A stretch of DNA of 64,000 nt from Ilyonectria destructans (lineage: Eukaryota; Ascomycota; Sordariomycetes; Hypocreales; Nectriaceae). The translations under genes and the position numbers were made by a program. Of this stretch, positions 10,404 through 20,681 are shown one piece after another. Under the pieces are notes generated by a model, which saw nothing but the letters and a program-made list of their open reading frames with translations, had not been told where the DNA came from and ran no database searches. The first letter of the stretch is position 1. Every line of letters begins with the position of its first letter. The stretch spans positions 1,550,001 to 1,614,000 of the forward strand of contig JAHEWK010000003.1 in the NCBI GenBank assembly GCA_020740775.1. The letters are read 5' to 3'.

Positions 10404-10526
10404 TGCGTTGTTCTTAAGGTAGGTACGGTTGGGTGGAATTGGTAGGGAAATTGATCTCAAAATAGGTCATAAAAGCCGTACGGATCGTAGCGCAAATAGC
10501 TTCGTCACGGAAATCTGACTGTTAAT

Positions 10527-10703
10527 TGATGGATCCGATACGGTCAATTCAATCGTTGCAATAGTGTTCAATTGATGATTATGATCGTGCTGATCCGGGT
10601 CATCCGGATCAGCCGGATGAGGGGTCTTTTGGTCTCGTCATCATGACTAAAGACCAGATATCAATCTACTGAAGGTTTCCTTGTACAGGGTCTCTCTCCA
10701 ACA
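10527..10703 (-). repeat. 5' LTR of the copia element
   Basis: 177 bp with TG...CA ends; this would carry the element promoter and RNA start. The first bases inside it on the coding strand, ATTAACAGTCAGATTTCC, would be the primer-binding region. They do not match the usual initiator-Met half-tRNA copia site as I know it. Confidence 0.95.
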
Positions 10704-10708
10704 TCTTC
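10704..10708. repeat. Target-site duplication, right copy (TCTTC)
   Basis: An exact match to 5187-5191. It closes the copia insertion. Confidence 0.9.
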
Positions 10709-11061
10709 TTAAAGTTGTGCGGCTGTTTATACCAAAGGTACAAACAAGATTATTATTATTTATGTTCTTTTCCTACGGCGCAACCAGATGGTTTAAGGGG
10801 TCCAGCGGGCGCTAATAGGTACCCGTGGCGCAACCCCCTCGTTCACTGTAGCTGCGTCGGCAGCATGAATCAGGATGTATTTTACATCGCCACGAAGAAG
10901 CTGAAAGGTGGCAAGAATCTTCACAATGAAGCACAATTATGGCCAAGTACAAGGTAAAATTGATATTATCTAAACACACTAATAGGATATCCACCTCAAA
11001 CTATCACACACTTGAATCATGCCGAGTATGTCCTCTGTCCCAAAAGCTCAACCTATGTACG
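10709..11061. other. Intergenic, no gene seen
   Basis: An AT-rich spacer between the retrotransposon and the 3' end of the next gene. Only short open frames without protein character are present. Confidence 0.5.
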
Positions 11062-12219
11062 TTAAACATCCGGGATGATCTTTCCCGAGGCCTCATCAAC
11101 TTTAGTACGGACAATATTGTGTCTTTCCTTAAGCACAGTCTCAAAATCAAACACCCGGAGTCGATTCAGATCTTGGACCGAGTCAGCAATTTTGGCCAGG
11201 AAGAAGGGAGGAGAGCTGCCCCTTGCGAGAGGTCCAGGAAGTGTGTTACTCGTTTCGTATGGTAATGGAGAGAGCGATTTAGGGTTGTGTATAACATACA
11301 CTGCTCCGGTGGGGCAGCCACCTGGGCCAACCTGAACGACGACTTCGTAGTCGGTGTGTTCCCCATCGTAGCTTCGTTCATAGGTGCTTTGGTTAAATGT
11401 AGCGCCAAGACTAAGACTGGTGTAAAGGGGCCCCGGCCAGCCAGCGTAGTACTTCAGGCCGCCGATTTGGAAGAAGCAGAACGGCTCATTGTCCAAGGAA
11501 TCATTTGTAATAGCACTTTGTGTGGTAATTGATAACTCTTGGGCAGAGCTAGTCTTCTCTTCAGGAAGAAGTTCGGAAGAGTCTTGCACATTCGGCAAGG
11601 ATGCAGAAAAGTCGTTGTTGAAGTCAATTGACAACACCCTGTTATGAAGTTGAGGTTCATCGTCTAGTTTGCTTGAGGCCGAGTCTGGGCGAAGATCACA
11701 GTCGTCAACCCATACCATGTACTCTGCGAAGGTTCCGCCGAAATAGCTGATTCCCAGGCTAACAAATTCCAGAGTATGTGCTTCAAATGTCAAGGGATAT
11801 CTGGCAAGCTCATTTGCATCATTGCATTGTGTCGAGCGAACCAGAGAGATGAAATCCTCGCCAGACATCGGTTCCCCACTCGATCGACGCAAGATCCACT
11901 TATCGATAAACTCGTTCCATTTTTCACGCACATGCTCAACGTCAGGCCAAGCCGTCTGGAAGCCGGATGATATGGTTTCACTTCGCCCGTCTTGGACGCC
12001 CCTTATCATGGCCACGTACCCGCCACCTTCAAACCAGAGACGAAACTCATGCTCAATGGGAGTGAAAGTCGCGATAATCTCGTCGTCTGTTAATACTGGC
12101 TGCATGATCTGAGCGTAGTATGATTGCGATTGTGGTGGAGGTTTTGGTGTGGTTGGTGCGGTTTTGTGTGCGTTCTTGTTGGAGGTAAGCTGAAGAGACT
12201 TATGGTAACTGAGGAGCAT
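11062..12219 (-). CDS. Hypothetical protein, no recognised domain
   Basis: 385 codons from the ATG at 12219, or 347 from the in-frame ATG at 12105 (MQPVLTDDE), which may be the true start because the first 38 residues are Lys/Thr/Pro/Gln-rich and low in complexity. No intron is needed. The protein is soluble and acidic, with no signal peptide or membrane segment. It looks two-part: residues 40-170 carry aromatic-rich segments (FRLWFEGGGYVAMIRG, SYFGGTFAEYMVWVDDCD); an acidic Ser-rich linker follows; then a second half contains FFQIGGLKYYAGWPGPLY and FFLAKIADSVQDLNRLRVF. The good amphipathic pattern over the full length supports a real protein. I do not recognise the family and assign no function. 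Confidence 0.65.
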   Translation of the reverse strand: MLLSYHKSLQLTSNKNAHKTAPTTPKPPPQSQSYYAQIMQPVLTDDEIIATFTPIEHEFRLWFEGGGYVAMIRGVQDGRSETISSGFQTAWPDVEHVREKWNEFIDKWILRRSSGEPMSGEDFISLVRSTQCNDANELARYPLTFEAHTLEFVSLGISYFGGTFAEYMVWVDDCDLRPDSASSKLDDEPQLHNRVLSIDFNNDFSASLPNVQDSSELLPEEKTSSAQELSITTQSAITNDSLDNEPFCFFQIGGLKYYAGWPGPLYTSLSLGATFNQSTYERSYDGEHTDYEVVVQVGPGGCPTGAVYVIHNPKSLSPLPYETSNTLPGPLARGSSPPFFLAKIADSVQDLNRLRVFDFETVLKERHNIVRTKVDEASGKIIPDV

Positions 12220-12340
12220 CTTATAGTAAAATATTTAATGTGTTGCTAGAACTGTACGTGCAGACCATCTCAAAGTGATGCTATGTTGAGAAAAACAGGA
12301 ACAAGTGTACATCCATTCAGAACACTGCTTCTAACCAATC
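12220..12340. other. Upstream region of the hypothetical gene
   Basis: Leads from the start codon at 12219 to the MITE-like element. No clear TATA box. Confidence 0.4.
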
Positions 12341-12342
12341 TA

Positions 12343-12496
12343 CCGTAAAATCCCAATTCTTTGGCAAAGTCTAGCGCCGCATTGGTGCGTGATCAGGCTT
12401 ATCAGGCCACCAGAACGAAGGGAGATTCAGGCTCTGGAGTGGGGGATGACCTTGATAGCGTCGCGCTAGACTTTGCCAAAGAACTGAGATTTACGG
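12343..12496. mobile_element. MITE-like element with TA flanks
   Basis: The two ends form a terminal inverted repeat of about 35 bp. The left end begins CCGTAAAATCCCAATTC and the right end, read on the minus strand, begins CCGTAAATCTCAGTTC; both continue TTTGGCAAAGTCTAGCGC. They differ by one indel and two transitions. TA lies directly outside both ends (12341-12342, 12497-12498), as expected for a Tc1/mariner-type target duplication. Total length is 154 bp with no coding capacity, so it would depend on a transposase elsewhere. It sits about 120 bp upstream of the gene at 11062-12219 and may affect its promoter. Confidence 0.7.
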
Positions 12497-14601
12497 TACA
12501 GGTGCGTACATCTAATCACGGAACTAAAGTGCCTATGAACGAAGGAACATGTTTCAATATCAGCATCATTCCGTGACCCTGAACAGTCAAGGCCTGACTT
12601 GTCTCGAGGTGATAAGGTGAGGTCCAAATATCGATTGCATTCTAGGTAGAAAGATTCTTTGTACCTATAGTGTCGAGAATGTTTTCTGCAGTGAATGAAC
12701 ACTACCAAGTCTGAGGTCAGGCCACAGGTTGGCTGGGGATTTCTTTGGGCATTTGAGCCTAATTCCACAACTTCTATGGTACCCCGCAATTACAATAGCA
12801 CGGCCTGATATTTCGGCCGGACCGAGGTTTTGATCTGGACGTGGAAAGTAGCTTAAGTAACAAATCCGAAAGACAACCTTGACAAACAGAGATCTCCCGC
12901 GCCAGTGATTCTTTGAACAGTGCTTACACCCAGATAATTCACTCTCTGTGCGCTGGTACCTACAACCTGGTGGTGGATCACAGCGTGCAGTCATCCTGGT
13001 TCAACATGTCTCTACGGGTACGACTTTTTGTCTACTATTGCGAATACCATCCAGAAACAAAAGCTCTCACAGGGGTAGTTTAGCTGAGCTAGAGCGGTGA
13101 ATTCGTATTTGGAAAGGAGTTGCAGAACATTACCCACTGACTCATTGAGAGGCTACGATCGCCTGAAGGCGCACCAGTTTCATGTTATCTCGGCTTGATA
13201 CTCCCTTCTCTGTTACACCTTTCTTCACTTAAAACTCCATCGCAACTTGATTGGCCGCTCATCACAGCAAGTTTCTTTTAGTCATTTCAGGCACAAGGCC
13301 GAATTTTCTGAACCCTCTCCGAAGAGGAGTTGTGTTAGTCACATTTTAATGCCTCGGGAACTTTCTAGGGATATATTAGGTGAGATCTAGGTCCTCTAGA
13401 GCCTAGGTGATAGGTCCAAAGGTCAACGAGAAGGAAGAGCGTACTCCCATGATAGTATCGAAACAAGGATTAGAAAGATGACGGACTGGAATTCAGAGCT
13501 ATAGCATGCAGTAGATCTCTATTAAACACTTTAAACTGCACATTGATTCCGCAAGAGAACACACCTCGGATTGAGTTGCCATCGGCGTTGGAGAGATCAA
13601 GGAGCTAAGTAACAGGTGGTCATAGTCCTGCTCCATTCATAAACAGTGGCAGGATTATGAGGAGAATATTGATGGTCGTGAAGAAAATATGCTTCCAGTT
13701 GCCAAATAGGTTACCTCGGTTCGAGTGAAACTAAAATATGCCACTGAACCCACAGGTGAACCAGGAAATAGTTGTAGCAGATGCAGTGGACAGGATTGAA
13801 TCAAATATCGAGATAGTATTAGAGACAGTGAATGTTATAGTCTAGAACCCGGTAACGGGAATAATCCAAGTGGTCCACAATCTGATGCTATCCTCCGTGA
13901 CCTAGTGGACGGCGTCTATTTTTCGCATCGCTGAGGTATAAATACACTTGCCGCCAGTGTGTCTATATGCAATTCTGGTTACGGTGTGAATTACTCAGTT
14001 TATAGATACTTGTAGATATTAGTCTATATTTATAGACAGCTACTGTAGAGATACATATATCGCCTGGGCACTGAAAAGCAAGTGTTTGGTCATACCTCAC
14101 TTTGAGTGCCATCAGGGTGCTCAGTAGGGAGGTTTTGTCTTTGCATGGAATCGATCATCGGTGGCTGTTCTTAGCTTTTAGGTGTGTTGCTCTTTGTGTT
14201 GGAACAACGACTTGTGATCCGGCTACTGTCTGGGGTTTCTTCGACACTTAGACTACAACTTGGCTTTGTTTCGACATAAACAATTGTGATAAACATAGAA
14301 CACTAGATTTTACATAGTCTATGCTCGGTTCGTTTAATACGCGCAGCACGCAGATCTGGTTTGCCCTTTTACCTGTACACGTAAAATCCGCAAACGCGCT
14401 GAGCTGGTTCCCTTGTTCTTGTGAAAATGGTTTATCCATAACCGAAATTGATTAACGAAATTGGCTTTATAAATGCCAAGAACATCGTTATTTTCCGAAA
14501 ACCCTTTACTCCATATTACCGGCCATTTGCGCAGAGGACCAACTGCTAGGGGAACCCTTCACACATAAAATCAAGGTTATTCTTAAAGCTAGTAACTCCC
14601 C
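12497..14601. other. Long gene-free stretch
   Basis: Two kilobases with no open frame that looks like a protein. An AT-rich part near 13,980-14,070 holds a short inverted repeat (gtctatatttatagac). The last 200 bases before 14602 presumably act as promoter for the F-box-like gene. No RNA gene was recognised. Confidence 0.5.
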
Positions 14602-15930
14602 ATGACAGGTAAAGCTATGGTTGAGTCCAAAATGGGCACGCAGAACAATGAAGAAGATCCATTCTTTGAAAGGGGCTCAACCGGGACCACACTTCTAGGG
14701 TTGCCTTTGGAGATTCAACTCAGAATCATGCAAGAGGCGGCCCCGCCAACCATTGTAAGTTTCATCAACTATAGAGACAATGCAAGGGCTTTGAGAGGCA
14801 CTGCCTATCGGATGGGCCAGATACATACGCAACTGAACGATGTTGCCAAGCTTACTCACTCTTGTATCCTTACCAACTGGACATTCCAGACTCTCCAGAT
14901 GAACCCTATTACGGACACATTTCTCTACCGCAGGCTTAGGTTCCCTTATATCGACATCAAATATCCCAGATCAGATAATGCCAATCTCAACGACACCAAT
15001 GCCGACGGTATGATTGCGTTCCCTGTGCGTCCTATTACCGCCCTCCCGTTTCCGACCACGCCTACGATCCCTAGTGTTCGGATTAAGGCCATTAGCGACC
15101 CTGGAAAAGGTGATGCAGACCAGCCTGCCCCAGAGTACCCTGAGCTGCCCTTTTGGAAGGTGGCTTGTGTAATCAGAGATACGGGTGAGTGTATGCTGAA
15201 CCGTTTCAGAGACCACGTTACAATGCCTTTACCCAAGTTACAGCTCGGTCGCTTCCGCCACCTTCGTGAGTACACGATGATGGCCGAAACCACCGATGGG
15301 AGTTGGCTTATTCCTGGCTGCCAGATGTACGAACCCCAGGTCGTTGCCAAGCGGGACGATGGCAACACCTATAGCTGGATCGAAGAATTCTCCCCCCAGC
15401 CTCACCCTAGAATAGTAGAGGCTGAAGAGTACTTTACGCAGAAGGGGATCCCGGGAGACACGGGGCTCAGCTGGCCGCTGGACGAAAACGTGAATCGTGC
15501 TGCTACCATGCTCGCAATTCGATCATGGTCCACCGGTAATCAACCCCCGGTGTCTACTTTGGGCGATATTATGCCTCGTATTGGCTTGATGGGCTACTCA
15601 GCGAACGCGACCTCTATAGGGGGCCAATGGGCTGGCTTTCGTTATTATATGGACACCGAACGAGTCGAATTCACGCCTCTCGCCTATCACGAAGTGCTGC
15701 AATTCCTTGAAGCGGGGACGAAGTCGCAAGGAGTCCTACCGGATATGGTTGTACGCGTGTGGGTGATCCGGCCTGGCGAGGAGGGAATTGCGCCAGACGA
15801 GTCATACCATGGGTGGGAGGAGGTTCAGTCGTACTCGGAGACAGAGGATGACAGGACCTGTAAGATCCGAGGGCTTTGGCAAATGGCGCGGACAATGTTT
15901 GAAGGGTCCCCCACTTACACATGCCTGTAG
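14602..15930 (+). CDS. F-box-like / 2EXR-like hypothetical protein
   Basis: 442 residues, intronless. Further ATGs at codons 6 and 11 could also serve as start. Near residues 30-48 the segment TTLLGLPLEIQLRIMQEA fits the start of a fungal F-box or 2EXR domain (LP-x-E-I-x-x-x-I). The remainder has no motif I recognise but contains regular WxxP, RFRHLREYTMMAE and WAGFRYYMDTERVEFTPL stretches. Such proteins are very numerous in Pezizomycotina; the F-box kind recruit targets to SCF ubiquitin ligases. The substrate is unknown. No signal peptide or membrane span. Confidence 0.7.
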   Translation: MTGKAMVESKMGTQNNEEDPFFERGSTGTTLLGLPLEIQLRIMQEAAPPTIVSFINYRDNARALRGTAYRMGQIHTQLNDVAKLTHSCILTNWTFQTLQMNPITDTFLYRRLRFPYIDIKYPRSDNANLNDTNADGMIAFPVRPITALPFPTTPTIPSVRIKAISDPGKGDADQPAPEYPELPFWKVACVIRDTGECMLNRFRDHVTMPLPKLQLGRFRHLREYTMMAETTDGSWLIPGCQMYEPQVVAKRDDGNTYSWIEEFSPQPHPRIVEAEEYFTQKGIPGDTGLSWPLDENVNRAATMLAIRSWSTGNQPPVSTLGDIMPRIGLMGYSANATSIGGQWAGFRYYMDTERVEFTPLAYHEVLQFLEAGTKSQGVLPDMVVRVWVIRPGEEGIAPDESYHGWEEVQSYSETEDDRTCKIRGLWQMARTMFEGSPTYTCL

Positions 15931-16760
15931 TCAATGACCGCTACTTGGCAGCTCGAATGGATGTTATGAATGATCAATTTATACTGGGATATAGTGATTA
16001 CATGGGAGGCTTTAGCTTACTTATCGAAGAATGACTGAATTAAGAATATCAGTTTATTTATTCTTCTCCACTCATAATCCTTTTACAATGTCAGTAAGCG
16101 GGCGTATATATGTGAACGACGGAACATTGTGGAAGAAAAGGCACGATGCAGGATAGCTTAACCCGGGTGGATGATTGGGATTGGTTGTCCCGTAAACACC
16201 ATTTCCATATCCGCGGCGAAGCAGCTACAGGTTGGTAGCGAGGGAGAGCATTTTAGTCTCATAATATTAGTATATTACGATGGAATTGTGCATGATTTTG
16301 TCTCCTTTTTTGTAGCATTTCTCACAGATGGGTAATTAAGCTACAAAACCCCAGCTGTAGAGCAGGGGCAAGCCACAGCGGAAACGGTAGCAAGTTTGGT
16401 GGGGCACGAAGGATTTGAAAATAGACGCCACCGCCAATCAGTTGACGGTATTCCCAACCTGCAGCCCCGCAACCGTTACATCCTACTCCTGAATTAAGAG
16501 ACTCAGCCCTGCAAATCTCAAAGAATGGCGTTTGTGGGGTCGCTGAGCGTTGAAGTGACGATGCGACCAATAGATGTTGGCAATATCTGAGAGGCTAGTT
16601 CGTAGCTGATGCGCGAGCACAGCCTTGGGGGCAGCCATTAAGGCTCACTCAGAGACGGATGGATACTGATGGGAAATAGACGTAGACACCAATCATGATG
16701 CACCGCTTGCACTTTTACGTCTGTTTGACGCGCAACACTGTGTTGAGTTGTCCATCATGC
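15931..16760. other. Intergenic, no gene seen
   Basis: Contains the 3' flank of the F-box-like gene and the distal promoter of the aspartic protease gene. No repeat or RNA gene was seen. Confidence 0.5.
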
Positions 16761-16764
16761 GTGG

Positions 16765-16773
16765 TATATAAAA
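16765..16773 (+). promoter_or_regulatory. TATA box of the aspartic protease gene
   Basis: tatataaaa lies 105 bp upstream of the start codon and is followed by a pyrimidine/A-rich leader with repeated caactc/cattca motifs, typical for a strongly expressed fungal gene. Confidence 0.65.
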
Positions 16774-16877
16774 ACCCTCTCAAGCCCAAGCCCTAAATAC
16801 AGTATCATCAACAATTCAACACATCTCAACTCTCACTTCCATCATCCTTAGTTCCTTACAAGCTTCACTCGTCAGCC

Positions 16878-18254
16878 ATGCTGCTTACAACTCTCGCCCT
16901 CGTGGCATCGGCCACCCCCTTCGCAGTCGGCTCTGTAGCCCCTCTCCGCCGCCGCAGTAATCCTCAATCCAACCCTGCGCCCATGACGGCAACCGGGAAC
17001 GCCATTGTTTTCGACGTCGAGGTCCAGTTCGGCAGCCAGTCCTTCCTCCTTCTTGTCGATACCGGCAGCAGTGACACTTGGGTTGTCAAGACGGACTTTC
17101 AGTGCGTCAACTCCACGGACAACTCCGATCTTCCTCAGGATAACTGCCTGTTCGGCCCGACTTACGATGTGCCCACCGACATGGTGTACGTCAAGAACCA
17201 GACGTTTGGCGTGCAATACGGCACCGGCATTGCCGTGGGCAAAGTTGGTTTTGAGGATATCACCATCGGTGATATCACTGTCCCCAAGCAAAAGGTTGGC
17301 ATTGTTGATCGCTCTACCGATAAGGGCGATGGTATCAACAGCGGCATCCTCGGACTAGGCTACCCTCCTTTGACGTCTGCCCATTATGGCAGCACCCTCG
17401 ATAACTCTACCTTGCTCCTGAACCGTGCTGTCTACGACCCGACCTTCGTCAGCATGTACAAGAAGGGCCTCGTTGACTCCTGGTACAGCATGGCCATCGA
17501 GAGACTTCCCCAGAACGTCTCGACCGGGCCTGGCGGCTGGCTCGGTTTGGGCGAACTCCCTCCTGTGGCTCATAGCAATGACTGGGCAGTTGCACCGATT
17601 GAGGTCACCAAGGGCCTCCCAGATCTGTACACTGGTGGAGTTGACCAGATCACCCTCATGACCTTGACTGTTGACGGAATTACTTGGGGCTCGCGATCAA
17701 CGAAAACGTCCAGAACTACCAACTCGACATCCTTCCAGGCTGTGGTAGATAGCGGTAACCAAATGAACATGGTCCCGCAAGAGGTCGCCGACGAGATCAA
17801 CGCCGAGTTCAAGCCCCCCGCAGTGTACAACGAGGAAGCCGGCGTCTATGTCGTCGACTGCAATGCCGAGACTCCCGCCCTCGGAATCGAAATTGACGGA
17901 CACACCTTCTGGCATCAGTCAGCCGACATGATCATTCGAGATGAGAACACGGGTTTTTGCTACTCGAGCCTGACCGGCCCGGCTTCGGGGCTGGGGGTGA
18001 CGATTCAGTTTTTGGGCGACGCTTTTCTCAAAAATGTGGTGTCAGTTTTCGACTTCGGAAAGGATGAGATGCGCTTCGCTACAAGAACTGGAGGCAAGAA
18101 TGGAACAACTGGCGGTAAGGGAAATGGATCTGGTAGCGGAAGTGGTAGTGACGATCAGACACCCGTTCCTAGCAGTGCCTCAGCACTTGGTACAGGGCTG
18201 GGTTCGATCGCTTCCCTTGTTTTGCTGACTCAAGCAATTGCAGCCATACTGTAA
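16878..18254 (+). CDS. GPI-anchored secreted aspartic protease (A1 family)
   Basis: 458 residues, no intron. The N-terminal signal peptide (MLLTTLALVASATPFAVG) is followed by a basic RRRS site and only about 20 residues before the catalytic fold, much shorter than the usual pepsin propeptide. First catalytic Asp: D61 in VDTGSSDTWV. The flap region contains VQYGTGIAVG. The second catalytic Asp is D291 in VVDSGNQMN, where the usual Thr/Ser after DSG is Asn. The C-terminus has a Gly/Ser-rich spacer and then a hydrophobic tail (about residues 435-458), the layout of a GPI signal. This matches yapsin/OpsB/CtsD-like proteases at the plasma membrane or wall. It converges on a C6 regulator whose stop lies 72 bp away. 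Confidence 0.9.
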   Translation: MLLTTLALVASATPFAVGSVAPLRRRSNPQSNPAPMTATGNAIVFDVEVQFGSQSFLLLVDTGSSDTWVVKTDFQCVNSTDNSDLPQDNCLFGPTYDVPTDMVYVKNQTFGVQYGTGIAVGKVGFEDITIGDITVPKQKVGIVDRSTDKGDGINSGILGLGYPPLTSAHYGSTLDNSTLLLNRAVYDPTFVSMYKKGLVDSWYSMAIERLPQNVSTGPGGWLGLGELPPVAHSNDWAVAPIEVTKGLPDLYTGGVDQITLMTLTVDGITWGSRSTKTSRTTNSTSFQAVVDSGNQMNMVPQEVADEINAEFKPPAVYNEEAGVYVVDCNAETPALGIEIDGHTFWHQSADMIIRDENTGFCYSSLTGPASGLGVTIQFLGDAFLKNVVSVFDFGKDEMRFATRTGGKNGTTGGKGNGSGSGSGSDDQTPVPSSASALGTGLGSIASLVLLTQAIAAIL

Positions 18255-18326
18255 TGGTGTATCTGAAGCTAGCGGGCAACCCCTTGTATGAGTAGTTATA
18301 GACTGGTCTTATTCTCAACTGTAGCA

Positions 18327-20000
18327 CTAATAGGGTGTCGAATTCCTGGATGGGGGCTTTCCAATACCATCCATTCCACCTTCTCTACCGTCAATTACAT
18401 CCGGTGTCCAATATTCCAATGAGGTGTTTCCAGTGTTTTCGATACCTTCTTGCTCGAAAATTAACGTCCTTTCTGCCTTGACCGAATGGAGATACTTCAG
18501 GACTCCAACCATGGCCGCTGCGTCATACAGACCTTCTCGCCTATTGGACACCGCAAGCAACTGGCTAGCTCTTTCAACTACAGAGTCGTCGGAACACTTG
18601 ACAGCCAATAGAAAGAGCGGTATGACGATGCCGTTCTCGGATGAAAAATTCCGGCGCGGGTTCTTGGCCGCTTCCGCCGTGGTATTTCTCTGTTGAGCAA
18701 CCTGCAGAACGCCCTCCACGCGATCAAGTACTTCATGCGCGGTGAGGTTGGGCGAGACGCCGAATATTTCGTCGTCGTCTGGGAGGATCGATTCAAGCAT
18801 CATATGGGATATCCGATAGTTGACTAGGAGCATTTGGATCCAGCAGAAACTCTGCTCATCGGTTGTTAGGTTTGCCGAGCACCAAGCAGAGAACTTTTGC
18901 GACCACCGACTCATTTCAGTGAATAGACACCGCTTTTCTTCGAGAACGAGGGGTGGTATAGCGGCCAGTTCCTGACCTTTGTAACAAGAACAATCGGTGA
19001 GCAGGCGGATCAACCAATTTTGCATCTTGTCCAACGCGGTTTGGGCGCTTTGAAGGCTGGAAATGGGCCCGCTACCTGTCAAGCTCTTGATGCCATATTC
19101 ACGCTCATCACCAGATGTCAAAGTCAGAAACGGCATGCGACTATCGTTAAACAAAGATGCCTGCAGATCCAGTCGCCCAAAGATTCCGGACAAGGATTCC
19201 AGATCACCGATATCGCCCTGGCCCTTGTCACGTTGGACCTCCTGGCAAGAAGACAAGACCTGCAAACCATTCCCGAGGTGCTTCATTGCGGCTTCAGCGT
19301 TTCCAACAGTGCTTTCAAAACAGTAGAACAAAACGCAGCAAATAAGCGCCACCCTGCTGGCATCATCACTCGGGGTTGCAAGGCGTTTCTGAAGTGCGCG
19401 GAGTGCCTTGCCATACTGGACTAGGGTTTCCGGCCCCGCGACCTCGGCATCGACTGAATCTGCCGTGACATAGTCCAGATGGAGTGAGCTCAACGCGACC
19501 AAGGCCTGGCGGACGACGGGCTCCCGGTGGCTGTCTTGCAAGACGGTTTGGGACCAGAATTCCGAGGATAAGAACCCCGAGATGTCGGAGGAGCCTTGCA
19601 CACAGAAGTAGTGTAGGATTTGACGGTCTTTCTGGCTTCCCGGGATTCGGAAGGGAATGGAGTAGGTGGAGATATTGAGGGGTTTCGTTGAAGCTGTGGT
19701 GACTAGGCTTTGGGAGTTGTTTGCGGGAGCTCCGTCGGAGTTTGTTGGTGACGGATAGCCATCGCATTTCCAGCCAGCTTTGACGCACTTGAGGCACGAC
19801 GGCCGTGTCTCATCGCACTTGACATGTCGTGTTCTTTGATCACGAATGAGTCCATCTAAACTTAGAAACGGGGCACCGATGTCGACATTCTACTCAAGAA
19901 CGCAACTGCTCAAGACTCACCGACAAGTACTGCAGCCGGTCTTAGCTCGCGGCGTGCTTGACCTCTTCTTTCGCGCCTGCGTGGGTTTTGGGGTGGACAT
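18327..20000 (-). CDS. Zn2Cys6 fungal transcription factor
   Basis: Two exons, 20000-19921 and 19833-18327, with an 87-nt intron (GTGAGT...AAAG) inside the zinc cluster, give 528 residues. The binuclear cluster has cysteines at 23, 26, 33, 40, 43 and 50 (CSTCRTRHVKCDETRPSC, then CVKAGWKC), with the typical RHVKCD and CDGYPSP linker. The middle part begins ILHYFCVQGSSDISGFLSSEFW and fits the fungal-specific regulatory domain of the C6 group that starts with an LxxF/FW motif. No coiled coil is obvious. It is a nuclear DNA-binding regulator; targets are unknown. Its tail faces the aspartic protease. Confidence 0.88.
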
Positions 20001-20681
20001 TGTGTTTGCGACGCGAATTAATCATAGAAATGCGACAACTTTGGCGGTACAAGCCTCGGTTTACTTCCCAAGACGTTGGGTTACGGGTTTCCCTTCGCCA
20101 TTCGAGGCAATTCATGGCTGCTGATTGTTTGAGGTCGTATTAAGGAGCGATGTACCGGTAAGACGGCATCAGTCAGGTGACTCGCACCACTTCTCTGTCC
20201 GGCAGAACACCGGAGATTTCTTAACTGTGGGAGCTACCCTAAAGCGTTGCATGGTGATAATCCAGGTCTGGTGGCTAAATAGGCGAGAAGTTCATTGGCA
20301 AGTTGTTTATCCAATTATATTAAAATGAGTATTGTAAATCAGTCGTCAACACGAACCTGGAGTCGCAAAAACAGAGACCAAACCTGGAGTGAATTCGATC
20401 TTGCTACCGGCTCTAGGTCCTGAACTACCGACTCCTACCCGCAAATGGCTCAGCCCTCCTATAATGGTCATCGGATTAATATTGCATGGATAGGTTGAGG
20501 ACTCATGGTTTAGCATTGCGGAATCAGTTAACATGGAAATGTAGCTTAGTCAGGACGTGATTAATCACGCAACACCCACTATTTCTTGTGCAATAAAGCT
20601 GTATTGGTAGCTAGGGAGGCTAACCTACAGTCTTGCTGCTGGGATATATAATTGAAGCTGTCAGTAACCCAAGCCGTAGTT
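20001..20681. other. Intergenic, no gene seen
   Basis: Lies upstream of the C6 gene at 18327-20000 and downstream of the next C6 gene, both on the minus strand. Short open frames only. Confidence 0.5.

Larger units (their letters stand above)
5192..10703 (-). mobile_element. Complete Ty1/copia LTR retrotransposon
   Basis: A 5.5-kb element is bounded by 178- and 177-bp direct repeats that begin TG and end CA, flanked by a perfect 5-bp target duplication (TCTTC). It is transcribed on the minus strand, so the right LTR is the 5' LTR. A polypurine tract (CTGGGGGGGTG on the coding strand, 5370-5380) abuts the 3' LTR. Gag and pol are both intact and in the same frame, divided by one UGA codon. The domain order protease, integrase, reverse transcriptase, RNase H places it in Ty1/copia (Pseudoviridae-like), not Ty3/gypsy. 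The LTRs differ by a single G in a G-run (five against four), so the insertion is very recent. There is no sign of RIP-type decay. Confidence 0.95.

Noticed and set aside
16872..17291. Minus-strand frame of 139 codons
   Set aside because: A shadow of the aspartic protease gene.
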